A DNA stretch of 45,659 nt from JAXGPP01 sp964436865 (GCA_964436865.1 CAYTFK010000015.1:1-45659), one strand, 5' to 3'. Positions 1 through 8,787 are shown, numbered from the stretch's first letter. Notes: generated by a model from the letters alone, not told the origin. Numbers and translations: made by a program.

Positions 1-422
1 ATGTAATACTTCTGCACGTAGGACACGCACGAGCGGCCGTTCACCGCCGCCAGTGTGCAGCGCGCCTCCGCCGAGCGGGCCTTTTCCAGAATCGCCCTAA
101 CCCGCGTCGTCACCCCTTCCTCAATATCCTGCTCGATGTCTTCCCGCGTCAAGCCGAAGCAGGCGCAGATCGGGGCTTCCGGATCCTTCGGATAGACCGG
201 CGCCTTCAGCTCTTCGACCAGGATCGTCCGCTCCAAGCCGTCGAAGTAGACCACCGCGCAGCCCGGGGAGGGGCAGAAGCTGGCCGGTTCGGCCAGGCCG
301 AGCGGCCTTTCCGGCGGCAAGTGATGGCGAATCGTCTCGCCGCCAACCACCTCTCCCTTGGTGCCGCACCGCGGGCAGAACTCGGCCGTGCTCTCCTGTT
401 CCCGTACAAACGCCTTGTTCAT
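1..422 (-). CDS. CopZ-like zinc/[2Fe-2S] metallochaperone N-terminal region (3' end outside window)
   Basis: Partial gene reading leftwards off the window: 140 codons are visible with no stop. The N-terminus has a zinc-ribbon-like CPRCG motif (about residues 16-20), followed by a second Cys pair in FCPSPGC. Then comes PICACFGLT, a Bfd-like [2Fe-2S] site start, with further cysteines in RCTLAAVNGRSC near the visible end. This order (Zn module then Bfd-like [2Fe-2S] module) matches the N-terminal domain of Archaeoglobus-type CopZ, a copper metallochaperone; whether a C-terminal heavy-metal-associated domain follows cannot be seen. The ATG at 422 was chosen because all conserved cysteines lie downstream of it. 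The gene is divergent from rarD. Copper handling is inferred from family resemblance only; a general Fe-S protein is the alternative. Confidence 0.75.
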   Translation of the reverse strand, partial: MNKAFVREQESTAEFCPRCGTKGEVVGGETIRHHLPPERPLGLAEPASFCPSPGCAVVYFDGLERTILVEELKAPVYPKDPEAPICACFGLTREDIEQDIEEGVTTRVRAILEKARSAEARCTLAAVNGRSCVSYVQKYY

Positions 423-579
423 CGCTCTGCTCCGTCGCACAATTCCCGCTTGCGGGCGAGGGATCCCGGCACAGCCCCATTCTCTCAACCCTGCGGCCGC
501 CGGCAACCGCGTCCGGCCCCTCGCGCTGCCGAATGCTACAATTGCCGCCTGCCATCCCCGCGACCCCTCCGCCACCACG

Positions 580-1503
580 ATGAACCACCTTGCCGGTCAC
601 GACGATCCCTCGTCCTCACGGCGGGGCCTCGCCTACGCCCTGACCGCCTACGGCCTGTGGGGCCTGATCGCGCTGTACTTCAAGGCGGTCGACCATGTCG
701 CCCCACCCGAAGTCCTCGCGCACCGCATTGTGTGGTCTTTCCTGGTCCTCGCCGGGGTGCTTGCGGTCCGCGGCGGCCGGGGCGAAGTGTGGCGGGGCCT
801 CGGCGACCGCCGCGCGGTAGCGATGCTCGCCGCCAGCACGCTCCTGATCGCGGTGAACTGGCTGACGTTCATCTACGCCGTCGCCTCCCGGCAGGTCCTT
901 CAGTCCAGCCTGGGCTACTTCATCAATCCGCTGGTAAACGTGCTGTTCGGTGTCGCGCTGCTGCGCGAACGGCTCCGCGGGCGGCAATGGCTCAGCATCG
1001 CCCTGGCCGCCGCTGGCGTGGCCTTCTTCACGATCGCCGTCGGCGCGCTCCCCTGGCTGTCGCTGGTGCTCGCCTCCACGTTCGGCCTCTACGGATTGTT
1101 GCGGAAGACGATGCCGGTGGGAGGCCTCGTCGGGTTGACGGTCGAGACGCTGCTGCTCGCGCCGCTGGCCCTGGCCTACCTGGTTTGGCGATCGGCGACG
1201 CACCACTCGACGGCTGCCGACCCCGGCACCTACGGCCTCCTGGCACTGAGCGGCGTGGTGACTACCGTCCCGCTCCTGGCGTTCATCGCCGCCGCCCGCC
1301 GGTTGCGGCTCTCCACGCTCGGCATGGTCCAGTACCTCACGCCCACGATCACTTTCCTACTGGCCGTGTTTGCCTTCCGCGAACCGTTCACCAACATCCA
1401 GCTCATCACCTTTGCCTGCATCTGGTTTGCCCTGGCGATCTACGCTGCCGACTCGTACCACGCCCGCAAACACCGTCAATTCGAACTTGTCGAACCCGAT
1501 TAG
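580..1503 (+). CDS. rarD: RarD-type EamA transporter
   Basis: A 307-residue integral membrane protein with about ten hydrophobic helices arranged as two EamA (drug/metabolite transporter) halves. The N-terminus LAYALTAYGLWGLIALYFKA with the following conserved HRIVWS and later NPLVNVLFG are typical of the RarD subfamily (chloramphenicol-sensitive protein), whose true substrate is not established. The open frame extends upstream to 358, but the upstream segment is not membrane-like and lies over the divergent promoter area, so the ATG at 580, right before the conserved helix 1, is preferred. There is no clear Shine-Dalgarno sequence. Length agrees with the family (about 290-310). It is monocistronic, divergent from the CopZ-like gene and convergent with the next small gene. 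Function in this organism is an inference. Confidence 0.85.
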   Translation: MNHLAGHDDPSSSRRGLAYALTAYGLWGLIALYFKAVDHVAPPEVLAHRIVWSFLVLAGVLAVRGGRGEVWRGLGDRRAVAMLAASTLLIAVNWLTFIYAVASRQVLQSSLGYFINPLVNVLFGVALLRERLRGRQWLSIALAAAGVAFFTIAVGALPWLSLVLASTFGLYGLLRKTMPVGGLVGLTVETLLLAPLALAYLVWRSATHHSTAADPGTYGLLALSGVVTTVPLLAFIAAARRLRLSTLGMVQYLTPTITFLLAVFAFREPFTNIQLITFACIWFALAIYAADSYHARKHRQFELVEPD

Positions 1504-1581
1504 GCGCGATTGCGTGATCCGCGAGAGGGGATCAGCGTGCCAAGCGGTGATTGCCGGAGCGGCGTGCCTTTCTTTCCATCC

Positions 1582-1599
1582 GCCCGATTCAAATCGGGC
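1582..1599. repeat. Perfect 7-bp hairpin between convergent genes
   Basis: GCCCGAT and ATCGGGC separated by TCAA form a tight hairpin in the gap between the ends of rarD and the small gene at 1618. There is no T-tract on either strand, so it is only a weak candidate for a transcript 3' end shared by both genes. Confidence 0.35.
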
Positions 1600-1617
1600 T
1601 CCAGCTCCTGAACGGAT

Positions 1618-1965
1618 TCAACTCGGCGGGTTCAGTTGCTCGTTGGCGTGGGGGGCAACTGGCGATTCATCGGCCTTCGCGCATGCTGCTTCGGCCGACT
1701 TGCGCAACGTGGCGGTCGATGCTGCTGTACCCAGCATGCCCCCCAGGACAGCGCCGATAGCGCCGCCAGCGATGGCGGCAATCCCGAATTCAACAACGGC
1801 ATGAAGAAGGAAAAAAATCCCCAGGATCGGGACCTCGCGCCCGTCGTTCATGGTCGAACCCGCGGTATACCAGCCGATAGTCACTCCGGCGATCACGCCG
1901 AGGGTACCGCCGACGACGCTCCCCAGACAACTGCCGGCTACGGCTCTTCGGCTGAAATGAATCAC
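1618..1965 (-). CDS. Small glycine-rich membrane protein, function unknown
   Basis: A 115-residue protein starting at GTG 1965, chosen because a GGGAGA ribosome-binding site lies 6 bases upstream; the frame continues further upstream but that part is Cys/Arg-rich and unlike the rest. Two glycine/alanine-rich hydrophobic stretches are visible (about residues 9-32, with GSVVGGTLGVIAGVTIG, and about 47-80, with AAIAGGAIGAVLGGMLG), which look like glycine-zipper membrane hairpins. The C-terminus is polar. I do not recognise a family. The gene is convergent with rarD and lies downstream of hemE in the same direction but nearly 400 bases away, so it is probably transcribed alone. Confidence 0.5.
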   Translation of the reverse strand: MIHFSRRAVAGSCLGSVVGGTLGVIAGVTIGWYTAGSTMNDGREVPILGIFFLLHAVVEFGIAAIAGGAIGAVLGGMLGTAASTATLRKSAEAACAKADESPVAPHANEQLNPPS

Positions 1966-2362
1966 GAGTAATCTCCCACGTACCAGGTGCGATCGGCCGG
2001 AACATTGTCCGCAGAATGTAATGCGTCGGCAAGAAAATACACAGCGGCAGCCCGTTCTTCCGCATTGCGGCTCCGTTCTATCCAACACTTCACCGGCGTT
2101 GCCATAGTCTCCCCGTTTGTATTGAGCGTACCCCGTCAGTCTCGGCTCGATAAGGAATCCGACGGCCGTTTATTGGGCGAGAAGCCAGACCAGATGCAAC
2201 ACCGCGATCCTCTGCCCACCTGTTGGTGGCGGTCGCTCGACTTGCAGCGGCAGGGGGACAAGCCTGTTTTTGAGTTGCCTCAAAGTGTCGCGTGCCAACT
2301 GCCGAAAGCCGCGTGAGCCACCCCATGGCGAGGACTTGCCCAGCCGCTTCCTCGTTCGGCCC
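1966..2362. other. Intergenic stretch without recognisable gene
   Basis: Nearly 400 bases between the small membrane protein and the end of hemE. The open frames here (about 80-110 codons on each strand) show no recognisable motif, poor composition and no ribosome-binding site. No strong hairpin with T-tract was seen. Confidence 0.5.
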
Positions 2363-3421
2363 TCAGCTCCGCCGCTCGCTCAGCTCATGCACCGCTTCGA
2401 CCAGCGCGATGGCGTTGTCGACGGGAGTCTGGGGAAGGATGCCGTGGCCGAGGTTGAAGATGTGCCCCGGGCGGCCGGCGGCCTGGGCGAGGATCTCGCC
2501 CGCGCGGCGCCGGATCGCGGCGCGGTCGGCAAGGAGTACAACCGGATCGAGGTTGCCTTGAATCGCGCGGTCCGTGCCGATGGCCGCCCAGGCGTCATCG
2601 AGCCGAATCCGCCAGTCAACGCCGATCACCGCGCCCCCCGCCTCACTCAACAGCGGCAACAATGCCGGGTTGCCCGTGGCGAAGCTGATCACCGGTGCGG
2701 CGGGCGACACGGCATCGATCACCATTTTCGTGTAAGGCAACACATAGCGCCGATAGTCGTCTACCCCCAGGCAGCCTACCCAGCTATCGAAAATCTGCAC
2801 CAATTGCGCACCGGCAGCGATCTGGCCGCGGAGGTAGATCGCCACTGCCCGTGCGAGTCGCTCCATCAGCCCGCGCCACGCCCCTTCGTCGCGGTACATG
2901 AGCGACTTCACGTGCGCGTAGTTGCGGCTCGCGCCCCCTTCGATCGCGTAACTGGCCAGTGTGAACGGCGCACCGGAGAAACCGATCACCGGCAGCCGCC
3001 CATCAAGTCCGGCGCGTGTCTGGCGAACGGTCTCCATGACGAAATCGAGCGCCGCCGGACTCTCCAGCTCGCCCAGCCGCTCAACATCCTTCGCAGCGCG
3101 GATCGGGTTGTGGATCACCGGGCCATCACCACGAGTGAACTCCAGATCGAGCCCCATCGGTTCGAGGATCGGCAGCAGGTCCGAGAAGATAATCGCCGCA
3201 TCGACACCTAGCCGCGCGACGGCCGTCAGCATCACCTCCGCCGAGAGTTGCGGATTCTTGCACAGTTCGAGAAAGCCGACCTTGTCGCGGACGGCACGGT
3301 ATTCGGCCATGTAACGCCCGGCTTGGCGCATCAGCCAGACCGGCGTCCTCTCGACGGGCTCGCGCCTCACCGCCCGCATGAGCAGGCTGTCTTCCCAGGC
3401 GGGGGTGGCGGTTTTCATCAT
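2363..3421 (-). CDS. hemE: Uroporphyrinogen decarboxylase
   Basis: HemE decarboxylates the four acetate side chains of uroporphyrinogen III to give coproporphyrinogen III in cytosolic heme synthesis. The 352-residue product fits the family length. The N-terminal signature WLMRQAGRYMAEYR (about residues 29-42), the catalytic Asp region IIFSDLLPILEPMG, the GFSGAPFTLASYAIEGG segment, FDSWVG and the C-terminal FNLGHGI are all present, so it is expected to be a true HemE, unlike the divergent UroD-family protein at 38 kb. The start is MMKTATPAWEDS at 3421 (or 3418); the frame continues upstream but lacks similarity and would swallow a good promoter (3467-3496). No ribosome-binding site is evident. 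Divergent from ppsR. Confidence 0.95.
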   Translation of the reverse strand: MMKTATPAWEDSLLMRAVRREPVERTPVWLMRQAGRYMAEYRAVRDKVGFLELCKNPQLSAEVMLTAVARLGVDAAIIFSDLLPILEPMGLDLEFTRGDGPVIHNPIRAAKDVERLGELESPAALDFVMETVRQTRAGLDGRLPVIGFSGAPFTLASYAIEGGASRNYAHVKSLMYRDEGAWRGLMERLARAVAIYLRGQIAAGAQLVQIFDSWVGCLGVDDYRRYVLPYTKMVIDAVSPAAPVISFATGNPALLPLLSEAGGAVIGVDWRIRLDDAWAAIGTDRAIQGNLDPVVLLADRAAIRRRAGEILAQAAGRPGHIFNLGHGILPQTPVDNAIALVEAVHELSERRS

Positions 3422-3466
3422 GGGCGGTGGTTCGCTGTCGGCGATGGTGCAATTCGGATCCGAGTC

Positions 3467-3496
3467 AGTGTAGGCCGAACCGGTCGGCGGCGGCAA
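3467..3496 (-). promoter_or_regulatory. Putative sigma-70-type promoter of hemE
   Basis: Reading on the minus strand: -35 TTGCCG (3491-3496), 18-base spacer, -10 TACACT (3467-3472). A transcript would start near 3460, about 40 bases before the hemE ATG. Pattern match only. Confidence 0.45.
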
Positions 3497-3577
3497 GAGA
3501 CCAGAGCTGGCGCGGCCAGTAGCGGCGAAGGCAATGGAGAGTCTGCCCGTCCGAGTCTTCAACGGGAGTGGCTCAAC

Positions 3578-3606
3578 TTGAAGCCGCGAGTCGGAAAGCC
3601 AACAAT
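3578..3606 (+). promoter_or_regulatory. Weak sigma-70-type promoter candidate of ppsR
   Basis: TTGAAG (3578-3583), 17-base spacer, AACAAT (3601-3606). A start near 3613 would leave a leader of about 40 bases before ppsR. The -10 matches consensus at only four of six positions. Confidence 0.3.
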
Positions 3607-3651
3607 AGCAACGGCCTGCATCCCCCGCCGCGTGCCGAAAAAGGAATGCCC

Positions 3652-4449
3652 ATGCTCACGATCTACGTCGTTTCCGATGCCACGGGCCACACCGGCGAAC
3701 GGGTGATCCGCTCGGCCTTGACGCAGTTCACCGGGGCCGAAGTCCAGGTGCTGCGGCGGCCGAACGTGCAGACTCCGGAGCACGTTCGCGCGGTGCTCGA
3801 GGAAGCCGCCGCGCGCGATTCGATCGTCGTGCACACGCTCGTTTCCGACGACCTGCGCGACGTGATGCTCGAGGAGGCCCGGCTGCATGGGGTCGACAGT
3901 TGGGACATGCTCGGACCGATTCTCGAGCGGCTGGCGCGCCACCTGAAGATCGAACCCGAGGAGACTCCGGGCCTGTTCGCGCGGTCGCGTGAGATCGAGG
4001 CGGTCGATTTCGCCTTCCGGCACGACGATGGGCAGAACGCCCAAGAACTCGATCGCGCCGAGATCGTCCTCGTCGGCATCTCGCGGAGCATGAAGACGCC
4101 CACCATGCTCTACCTCGCCTATCATGGCTGGTTTGCCGCCAATGTGCCGATCGTGCCCGAGGTCCCGCTGCCGCCGGATGTGCTCCGCCTGCCGCCGCGC
4201 CGCGTATTCTGCCTGACGATGTCACCCGTGCGGCTGCAGGAACTTCGCCGCACGCGCGCCCTGCAGTCGAACATTCCGCTGGAACCTTATACGAGCCTCG
4301 ACCAGATCCGCCGCGAACTGTTCCAGGCCGACGAACTGGTCCGCCGGCAGGGCTGGTGGACGATCGACACCACCGGGCGTTCGGTCGAGGAGGTCGGCCG
4401 CGAGATCATCGTTCTCCGGAGCAAAGATCCGCGCGGCGAAGACCGGTGA
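3652..4449 (+). CDS. ppsR: Pyruvate,phosphate dikinase / PEP synthase regulatory protein (DUF299)
   Basis: Bifunctional kinase/pyrophosphorylase of the PpsR/PDRP family. Members inactivate pyruvate phosphate dikinase or PEP synthase by ADP-dependent threonine phosphorylation and reverse it with phosphate. The 265-residue product opens with IYVVSDATGHTGE, the family N-terminus, and carries the P-loop-like GISRSMKT (residues 142-149), followed by TPTMLYLAYHGW and NVPIVPE. The family usually reads GVSRTSKT, so the loop is slightly divergent. Two ATGs compete: 3646 abuts the AAAAAGG ribosome-binding site, while 3652 sits 7 bases after it, so 3652 is preferred. The target enzyme is not encoded in the window. 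The gene is divergent from hemE. Confidence 0.9.
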   Translation: MLTIYVVSDATGHTGERVIRSALTQFTGAEVQVLRRPNVQTPEHVRAVLEEAAARDSIVVHTLVSDDLRDVMLEEARLHGVDSWDMLGPILERLARHLKIEPEETPGLFARSREIEAVDFAFRHDDGQNAQELDRAEIVLVGISRSMKTPTMLYLAYHGWFAANVPIVPEVPLPPDVLRLPPRRVFCLTMSPVRLQELRRTRALQSNIPLEPYTSLDQIRRELFQADELVRRQGWWTIDTTGRSVEEVGREIIVLRSKDPRGEDR

Positions 4450-4622
4450 GGCCCGCGGGCAAATGATCGCCGCGGCCGTGGTGCGACAGTGGAAAATCGA
4501 ATGCGAGGTCGCTGCCCGGCCGAATCCACCGGCGATGTCCACCCTGTGGATGGAAGGGGCCGAAGCTTTGACGCGAAACGTCAAGCAGACAGAGGCCCTA
4601 TGATCCAGCCTTCCATCATCCC

Positions 4623-5972
4623 TCAACCGCCGCTCTTCTCGCCTCGGCTCTCGACCGGCGGACGGCGGCGCCGCGGCGTTGCAGACCGGGTGAAGAAACG
4701 GACGACCTCGGCCACCGCTTCGCCGAAGCGGTCGACTTCTTCCAGCGTGTTGTAGAAGTAGAAGCTCGCCCGGCTGCTGGCGTTGATTCCGAGCCGTTTC
4801 TGCAATGGCCGGGCGCAATGATGACCAGCGCGGATGGCGATGCCGCGGCGGTCGAGGAACTGCGCGACCTCGTGCGGATGGATCCGCCCCTCGTTGACCA
4901 CGAAGCTGACGACGCCTGCTTTCTGGGCTGGCTCGGGGCCGAGGATCCGCACCGCGGGAATCTGCGCCAGAAGTTCGTGCGCCCGCTCGACGAGCCGCCG
5001 CTCATGGCGGTGAATCCCGTCCAGGCCGACGCCCGTGAGATAGTCGACCGCCGCTCCCAGGCCGATTGCCGGAACGATCGGCGGGGTCCCCGCCTCAAAC
5101 CTCCGCGGCGGACGCTCGGGTTCGAAGTGGTCGATCCAGGCATCCTTGACCATGCCGCCGCCACCCAGGAACGGAGGCATTTCCTCCAGAAGATGCTCCT
5201 TGGCGTAGAGTACCCCGATGCCCGAGGGCCCCAGCATCTTATGGCCGCTGAAGGCGAGGAAGTCGGCGTCAAGGGCCGCCACGTCCGTCGCCTGGTGCGG
5301 AATGCTCTGCGCGCCGTCGACCAGCACCAATGCGCCGGCGTCGTGCGCCCGGCGGATGATCTCGGCGATCGGATTCACCGTGCCCAAGACATTGGAGACC
5401 GCAGTCACGGCCACCAACCGCGTTCGCTCGTTGAGGAGGCTGTCCAGCGCGTTGAGGTCAAGCTGGCCATCGTCGGTGATCGGAACCGCGCGCACCACTC
5501 CGCCCGTCCGCTCGGCCAATTGCTGCCAGGGAATGAGATTGGCATGGTGCTCCATTTCGGTGACCACGATCTCGTCACCGCGGCCGACATGCGCTTCGCC
5601 CCAACTGCGGGCGACCAGGTTGATCGCGGCGGTGGCCCCGGAAGTGAAGATGATCTCCCGCGTGCTGGGCTCGGTGGCCGTCTCGCGGTCGCGGCTGGGA
5701 GCGGCGTTGATCAGCGCCCGGACCTTCTCGCGGGCCCCCTCGTAGAGCAGGTCGGCCTCCTCGGCCAGGGCGTGGACGCCGCGGCCAACGTTGGCGTAGT
5801 GCTGCTCGTATGCCTCGGTGATCGCCGCAATGACCTGACGTGGGCGCTGTGTGGTGGCCGCATTGTCCAGATAGACCAGCGGCACGTCACCATGCACCCG
5901 CCGGGCGAGAATCGGAAAATCGGATCGGTAGACGTGGGGGTCGAGGCGGGCAGACTCGGTGAGCGGTGTCAT
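4623..5972 (-). CDS. sufS: SufS-type cysteine desulfurase
   Basis: A PLP enzyme that takes sulfur from cysteine and passes it to the SUF Fe-S scaffold. The 449-residue product has a class V aminotransferase fold: YLDNAATTQRP near the N-terminus, the cofactor histidine region TEMEHHANLIPW, the Asp/Gln of LVDGAQSIPH, the PLP lysine K245 in FSGHKMLGP, and catalytic Cys386 in RAGHHCARP. The short RAGHHCA type of active-site loop identifies SufS (group II) rather than IscS. An extra, basic C-terminal tail of about 25 residues follows the fold. The ATG at 5972 overlaps the sufU stop by four bases (ATGA), so translation is coupled. No sufBCD genes are in the window. Confidence 0.93.
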   Translation of the reverse strand: MTPLTESARLDPHVYRSDFPILARRVHGDVPLVYLDNAATTQRPRQVIAAITEAYEQHYANVGRGVHALAEEADLLYEGAREKVRALINAAPSRDRETATEPSTREIIFTSGATAAINLVARSWGEAHVGRGDEIVVTEMEHHANLIPWQQLAERTGGVVRAVPITDDGQLDLNALDSLLNERTRLVAVTAVSNVLGTVNPIAEIIRRAHDAGALVLVDGAQSIPHQATDVAALDADFLAFSGHKMLGPSGIGVLYAKEHLLEEMPPFLGGGGMVKDAWIDHFEPERPPRRFEAGTPPIVPAIGLGAAVDYLTGVGLDGIHRHERRLVERAHELLAQIPAVRILGPEPAQKAGVVSFVVNEGRIHPHEVAQFLDRRGIAIRAGHHCARPLQKRLGINASSRASFYFYNTLEEVDRFGEAVAEVVRFFTRSATPRRRRPPVESRGEKSGG

Positions 5973-6394
5973 GACGCGCTTTCCGCCGAGTCCTGCGAAG
6001 CACTCGAACCATCGCCGACCGGCGAGTAGATGGCAGCCTGCAACACCCGCCAGGGGAGCAGGCAGCACTTCTGCCGATTGGGGGTGAGCTTGACCGCGAA
6101 CAGGTTCAGCATGTCCTCCGCGGTGAAATTCTTCACTTCTTCGACCGTCCGCCCGTCAAACCGTTCGACGAGCATCGACGAGGCGGCTTGGCTGATGCAG
6201 CAGCCATCGCCATCGAAATAGACCTCGCGAAACCGGCCGCCATCGTCGATGTGCAGCGTCATCCGCACGCGGTCGCCGCACAACGGGTTCTCACCCTCGT
6301 GGCAATGGGTACAATGCTCGCAATCGCCCCGATGGTATGGGTCTTCATAATGCGCCAGGATATGGTCCTGGTAGATTTCTTCTTCGCTGGTCAT
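5969..6394 (-). CDS. sufU: SufU/IscU-like Fe-S assembly scaffold or sulfur-transfer protein
   Basis: A 141-residue NifU-N domain protein that partners SufS. The metal/sulfur ligands are visible: C39 and D41 in NPLCGD, C65-C66 in GDGCCISQAASSM, and C110-C111 in RQKCCLLPWR. The double cysteines at the second and third positions are unusual. An extra Cys/His-rich patch, CEHCTHCHEG, lies at residues 25-34 just before the first ligand. The stretch between the second and third ligands looks shorter than in Bacillus SufU, so a classical zinc-dependent sulfurtransferase role is less sure than membership of the family. It is the first gene of the sufU-sufS operon, behind a good promoter at 6476-6504. 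GAGG lies 12 bases upstream of the ATG. Confidence 0.9.
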   Translation of the reverse strand: MTSEEEIYQDHILAHYEDPYHRGDCEHCTHCHEGENPLCGDRVRMTLHIDDGGRFREVYFDGDGCCISQAASSMLVERFDGRTVEEVKNFTAEDMLNLFAVKLTPNRQKCCLLPWRVLQAAIYSPVGDGSSASQDSAESAS

Positions 6395-6475
6395 TTCGCT
6401 GGCCGAACCTCATATTCAGGCGGCCCGCCCGAGCACCACCGGAGAAAAACGGAGCGCTTCGCCAAGCCGCAAACC

Positions 6476-6504
6476 ATTCTAGAACTAGGGGGGGCGAGTG
6501 ACAA
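6476..6504 (-). promoter_or_regulatory. Putative sigma-70-type promoter of sufU-sufS
   Basis: On the minus strand: TTGTCA (6499-6504), 17-base spacer, TAGAAT (6476-6481). Both boxes match consensus at five of six positions. Expected start is near 6469, giving a leader of about 75 bases before sufU. Confidence 0.6.
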
Positions 6505-6619
6505 GAAACTCCGGGTGGCTATGCTCCACCCGGACGCGGTAGATAGCGCATCGGCCAATCGCCCAGCCTAATACGCACGCCGCGGCCTGCCGGTTTCGGG
6601 CCGTCCGCAGCTTCTGTCA

Positions 6620-7207
6620 TCACTCCCGCATCGCCTCGTCGGCGGCAACCATCATCCGGGCGACTTCGACAAGCTTCAGGTTCTTGCTGCTGGCCAGTTT
6701 CTGCAGCCGGCGGAAGGCCTCCTGTTCGTCGACCCCCGCGCGGTGCATCACGATCCCCTTGGCCCGCTCGATCAGCTTCCGGTCGTCGAGCGCCTGGCGA
6801 AGGTTGGTCGTCTCGCGGCGCAGTTCCTGGAACTGCTCGAAACGGCGCATGGCAACGATGATGGCTGCTTCGAGATCGGCCTGTTTGATCGGTTTGACGA
6901 GGTAGGCCAGGACCTGGTCGCCGGTGGCCCGCTCGACGAGTTCCGGATCATGGTACGCCGAAACGACGATCGCCGGGACCGGTTCCTGCTCGGAAATCCG
7001 CGCGGCTGCCTGAAGCCCGTCGACCTCGGGCATCTTGATGTCGAGAATCAGCAAGTCGGGACTGGTGGCGGCCGATCGCTCGATCAGTTCCCGGCCATTG
7101 CGGGCCACGGCGACCACCTCGTGCCCCATCCGCGGCAGGACGGCGGCGAAATAGTCGCGCATGTCGGGTTCGTCGTCGGCCACGGCGATCTTCAGCGGAC
7201 GAATCAT
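6620..7207 (-). CDS. ANTAR-domain response regulator (RNA-binding antiterminator type)
   Basis: A 195-residue protein with an N-terminal receiver domain (about 1-120; acidic pocket DDE at 11-13, phospho-acceptor D56 in LLILDIKMPEVDG, conserved Lys in YLVKPI). After a coiled-coil linker of about 20 residues comes a C-terminal ANTAR domain (about 130-190), recognised by LIERAKGIVMHRAGVDEQEAF. ANTAR domains bind paired RNA hairpins and prevent transcription termination, as in EutV and AmiR. The start at 7207 has an AAGAGGA ribosome-binding site about 8 bases upstream and lies 4 bases after the kinase stop, so the two genes form a two-component operon. RNA targets are unknown; a terminator-bearing leader at 8823-8926 is a candidate. 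Confidence 0.92.
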   Translation of the reverse strand: MIRPLKIAVADDEPDMRDYFAAVLPRMGHEVVAVARNGRELIERSAATSPDLLILDIKMPEVDGLQAAARISEQEPVPAIVVSAYHDPELVERATGDQVLAYLVKPIKQADLEAAIIVAMRRFEQFQELRRETTNLRQALDDRKLIERAKGIVMHRAGVDEQEAFRRLQKLASSKNLKLVEVARMMVAADEAMRE

Positions 7208-7211
7208 CGTT

Positions 7212-8669
7212 TCATCCTCTTGGCAACACGACGACGATCTCGCCGCCCGAAACGGCGTCGCGGCCAACGGCGATCGAGCCGCCATGGGCCTCGACAATGC
7301 GCCGGCTGATCGCCATTCCCAGTCCGGTGCCGTGGGTCTTGGTGGTGTAAAACGGTTCGAACAGCCGCGTTTCCTGCTCCGCCGTCAGCCCCGGCCCGTT
7401 GTCGCGGATCGCAATGCGGACGGCCGGTTCGTTGCGCCAGTAAGTGGGCTGGCAATGCACTTCGATGACCACGGGGTCGGTTGCGGCGTCCAGGGCGTTC
7501 TGGAGAATGTTGCGGAATACGCGCTGCACCGCAAGACGGTCCGCGCGGCACGGTCCGTCGCACGATCCGTGGAGAGAGAAGCGGGTTACCCGATCACGGC
7601 AAACCGCCTCGAGTTGCTCCCAGACCTCGCGGATCGCCTCGCGCAGTTCGACGCGCTCGCGGCGCAGGAGCATCGGCGCGGCATACTGGCGCAACTGCTC
7701 ATAGAGGCGCTGCAGATCGTCCTGGGCGGCCTGCAAGCGGCGGACCAGATCGGTGGCCGCCGGATCGTGCTCGACGCGGAAGGCCAGCATCTCCAGGCAG
7801 GCCTGGCTCCGCCCGAGCGCGTTGCCGCTCTCGTGCGCCAACCCGGCTACCATCTGGCCGATGGCCGCCAATCGCTCCGATTGCATCGCCTGGGCCTGGG
7901 CTTGGCGCAGTTCGGTGATGTCGTGCCCGATCATCAAGACGCCGCTGATGTTCGCGTCGGCGTCGCGGAGCGAGTTGAAGCACCAGCCCACTTCGCAGTG
8001 ACGTCCGTCCTTCGTGAACAGGCGGCTGGTGATGCTGGAAACGCTCTCCCCCGCCATGACCCGGCGAAATACATCGGCGGCCTGTTCGCGTTCGTCTTCC
8101 CGCACGAACTCCAGCAAGTCGCGGCCAGCCACTTCCTCCGGTCCGAATCCGCTGGCCCGATTCAAGGCGGGGTTGGTGCGGACGATGCGGCGATCGGCAT
8201 CGACCAGGCTGATCATCACCGGAGCGGATTCAATCAGGCGCACGACAAACTCCTTTTCGGTTTTGAGCGCCTGCTCGATCTGCTTCTTCGCCGTGATGTC
8301 GTCGAGAATGCTGATCACCTCACTGACAGCGCCTCGCTCGTCGAAAACCGCCGCCGAACTCACCGTTGCGTGAACCACGCTGCCGTCTGCATGAAACAAA
8401 CGGTATTCCTCGTACCTCACGTTCTCGGTGGCAATCCGGCGCAGCGAGTCCCATGCACGGGCGTGGTCGTCGGGGTGCAGGAAGTCGGTCATCGGGCGTC
8501 CAATCGCCTGTTGGGGATCGATACCGAGAACGGCAATCGCCCGCCAGTTGCAGTCGCGGATCACGCCATCCACGTCGAGGGCGACGATCAAGCTGGCCGC
8601 ATTCTCGAATACCAGCCGGTAGCGATCCTGACCCGTTGGGATGATGCTCGCCGGAATCGCTTCTTCCAT
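7212..8669 (-). CDS. PAS-PAS sensor histidine kinase, partner of the ANTAR regulator
   Basis: A 485-residue soluble kinase with no membrane segment or signal peptide, so a cytosolic signal is expected. Order: PAS 1 (about 15-130, starting YRLVFENAASLIVALD), PAS 2 (about 140-258), a dimerisation/phospho-acceptor helix with H279 in AGLAHESGNALGRS, and a HATPase domain with NILQNALDAA (N box), DNGPGL (G1) and TKTHGTGLGMAI (G2). The H-box HESGN differs from the common HEIRNPL. An atypical HExxN variant seems usual for this PAS kinase type, so I take it as functional. It is co-transcribed with the ANTAR regulator downstream. The ligand sensed by the PAS domains cannot be told from the sequence. 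Confidence 0.9.
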   Translation of the reverse strand: MEEAIPASIIPTGQDRYRLVFENAASLIVALDVDGVIRDCNWRAIAVLGIDPQQAIGRPMTDFLHPDDHARAWDSLRRIATENVRYEEYRLFHADGSVVHATVSSAAVFDERGAVSEVISILDDITAKKQIEQALKTEKEFVVRLIESAPVMISLVDADRRIVRTNPALNRASGFGPEEVAGRDLLEFVREDEREQAADVFRRVMAGESVSSITSRLFTKDGRHCEVGWCFNSLRDADANISGVLMIGHDITELRQAQAQAMQSERLAAIGQMVAGLAHESGNALGRSQACLEMLAFRVEHDPAATDLVRRLQAAQDDLQRLYEQLRQYAAPMLLRRERVELREAIREVWEQLEAVCRDRVTRFSLHGSCDGPCRADRLAVQRVFRNILQNALDAATDPVVIEVHCQPTYWRNEPAVRIAIRDNGPGLTAEQETRLFEPFYTTKTHGTGLGMAISRRIVEAHGGSIAVGRDAVSGGEIVVVLPRG

Positions 8670-8787
8670 GATGCCTGGGGGGGATCGCTGCTGCTGAAAC
8701 TGACACCCGTGGTGGAATCAAGATAATCCGAAAGGACTATTGCAGAGCCTTTCCAGCCGATCCGGATCGCCGGGTTGGGAAAAATAG

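Noticed and set aside
1582..1599. TTCAAAT within a hairpin resembling a tRNA T-arm
   Set aside because: The stem is GCCCGAT/ATCGGGC with a 4-base loop. A T-arm has a 5-bp stem and 7-base loop, and the rest of a tRNA is missing.
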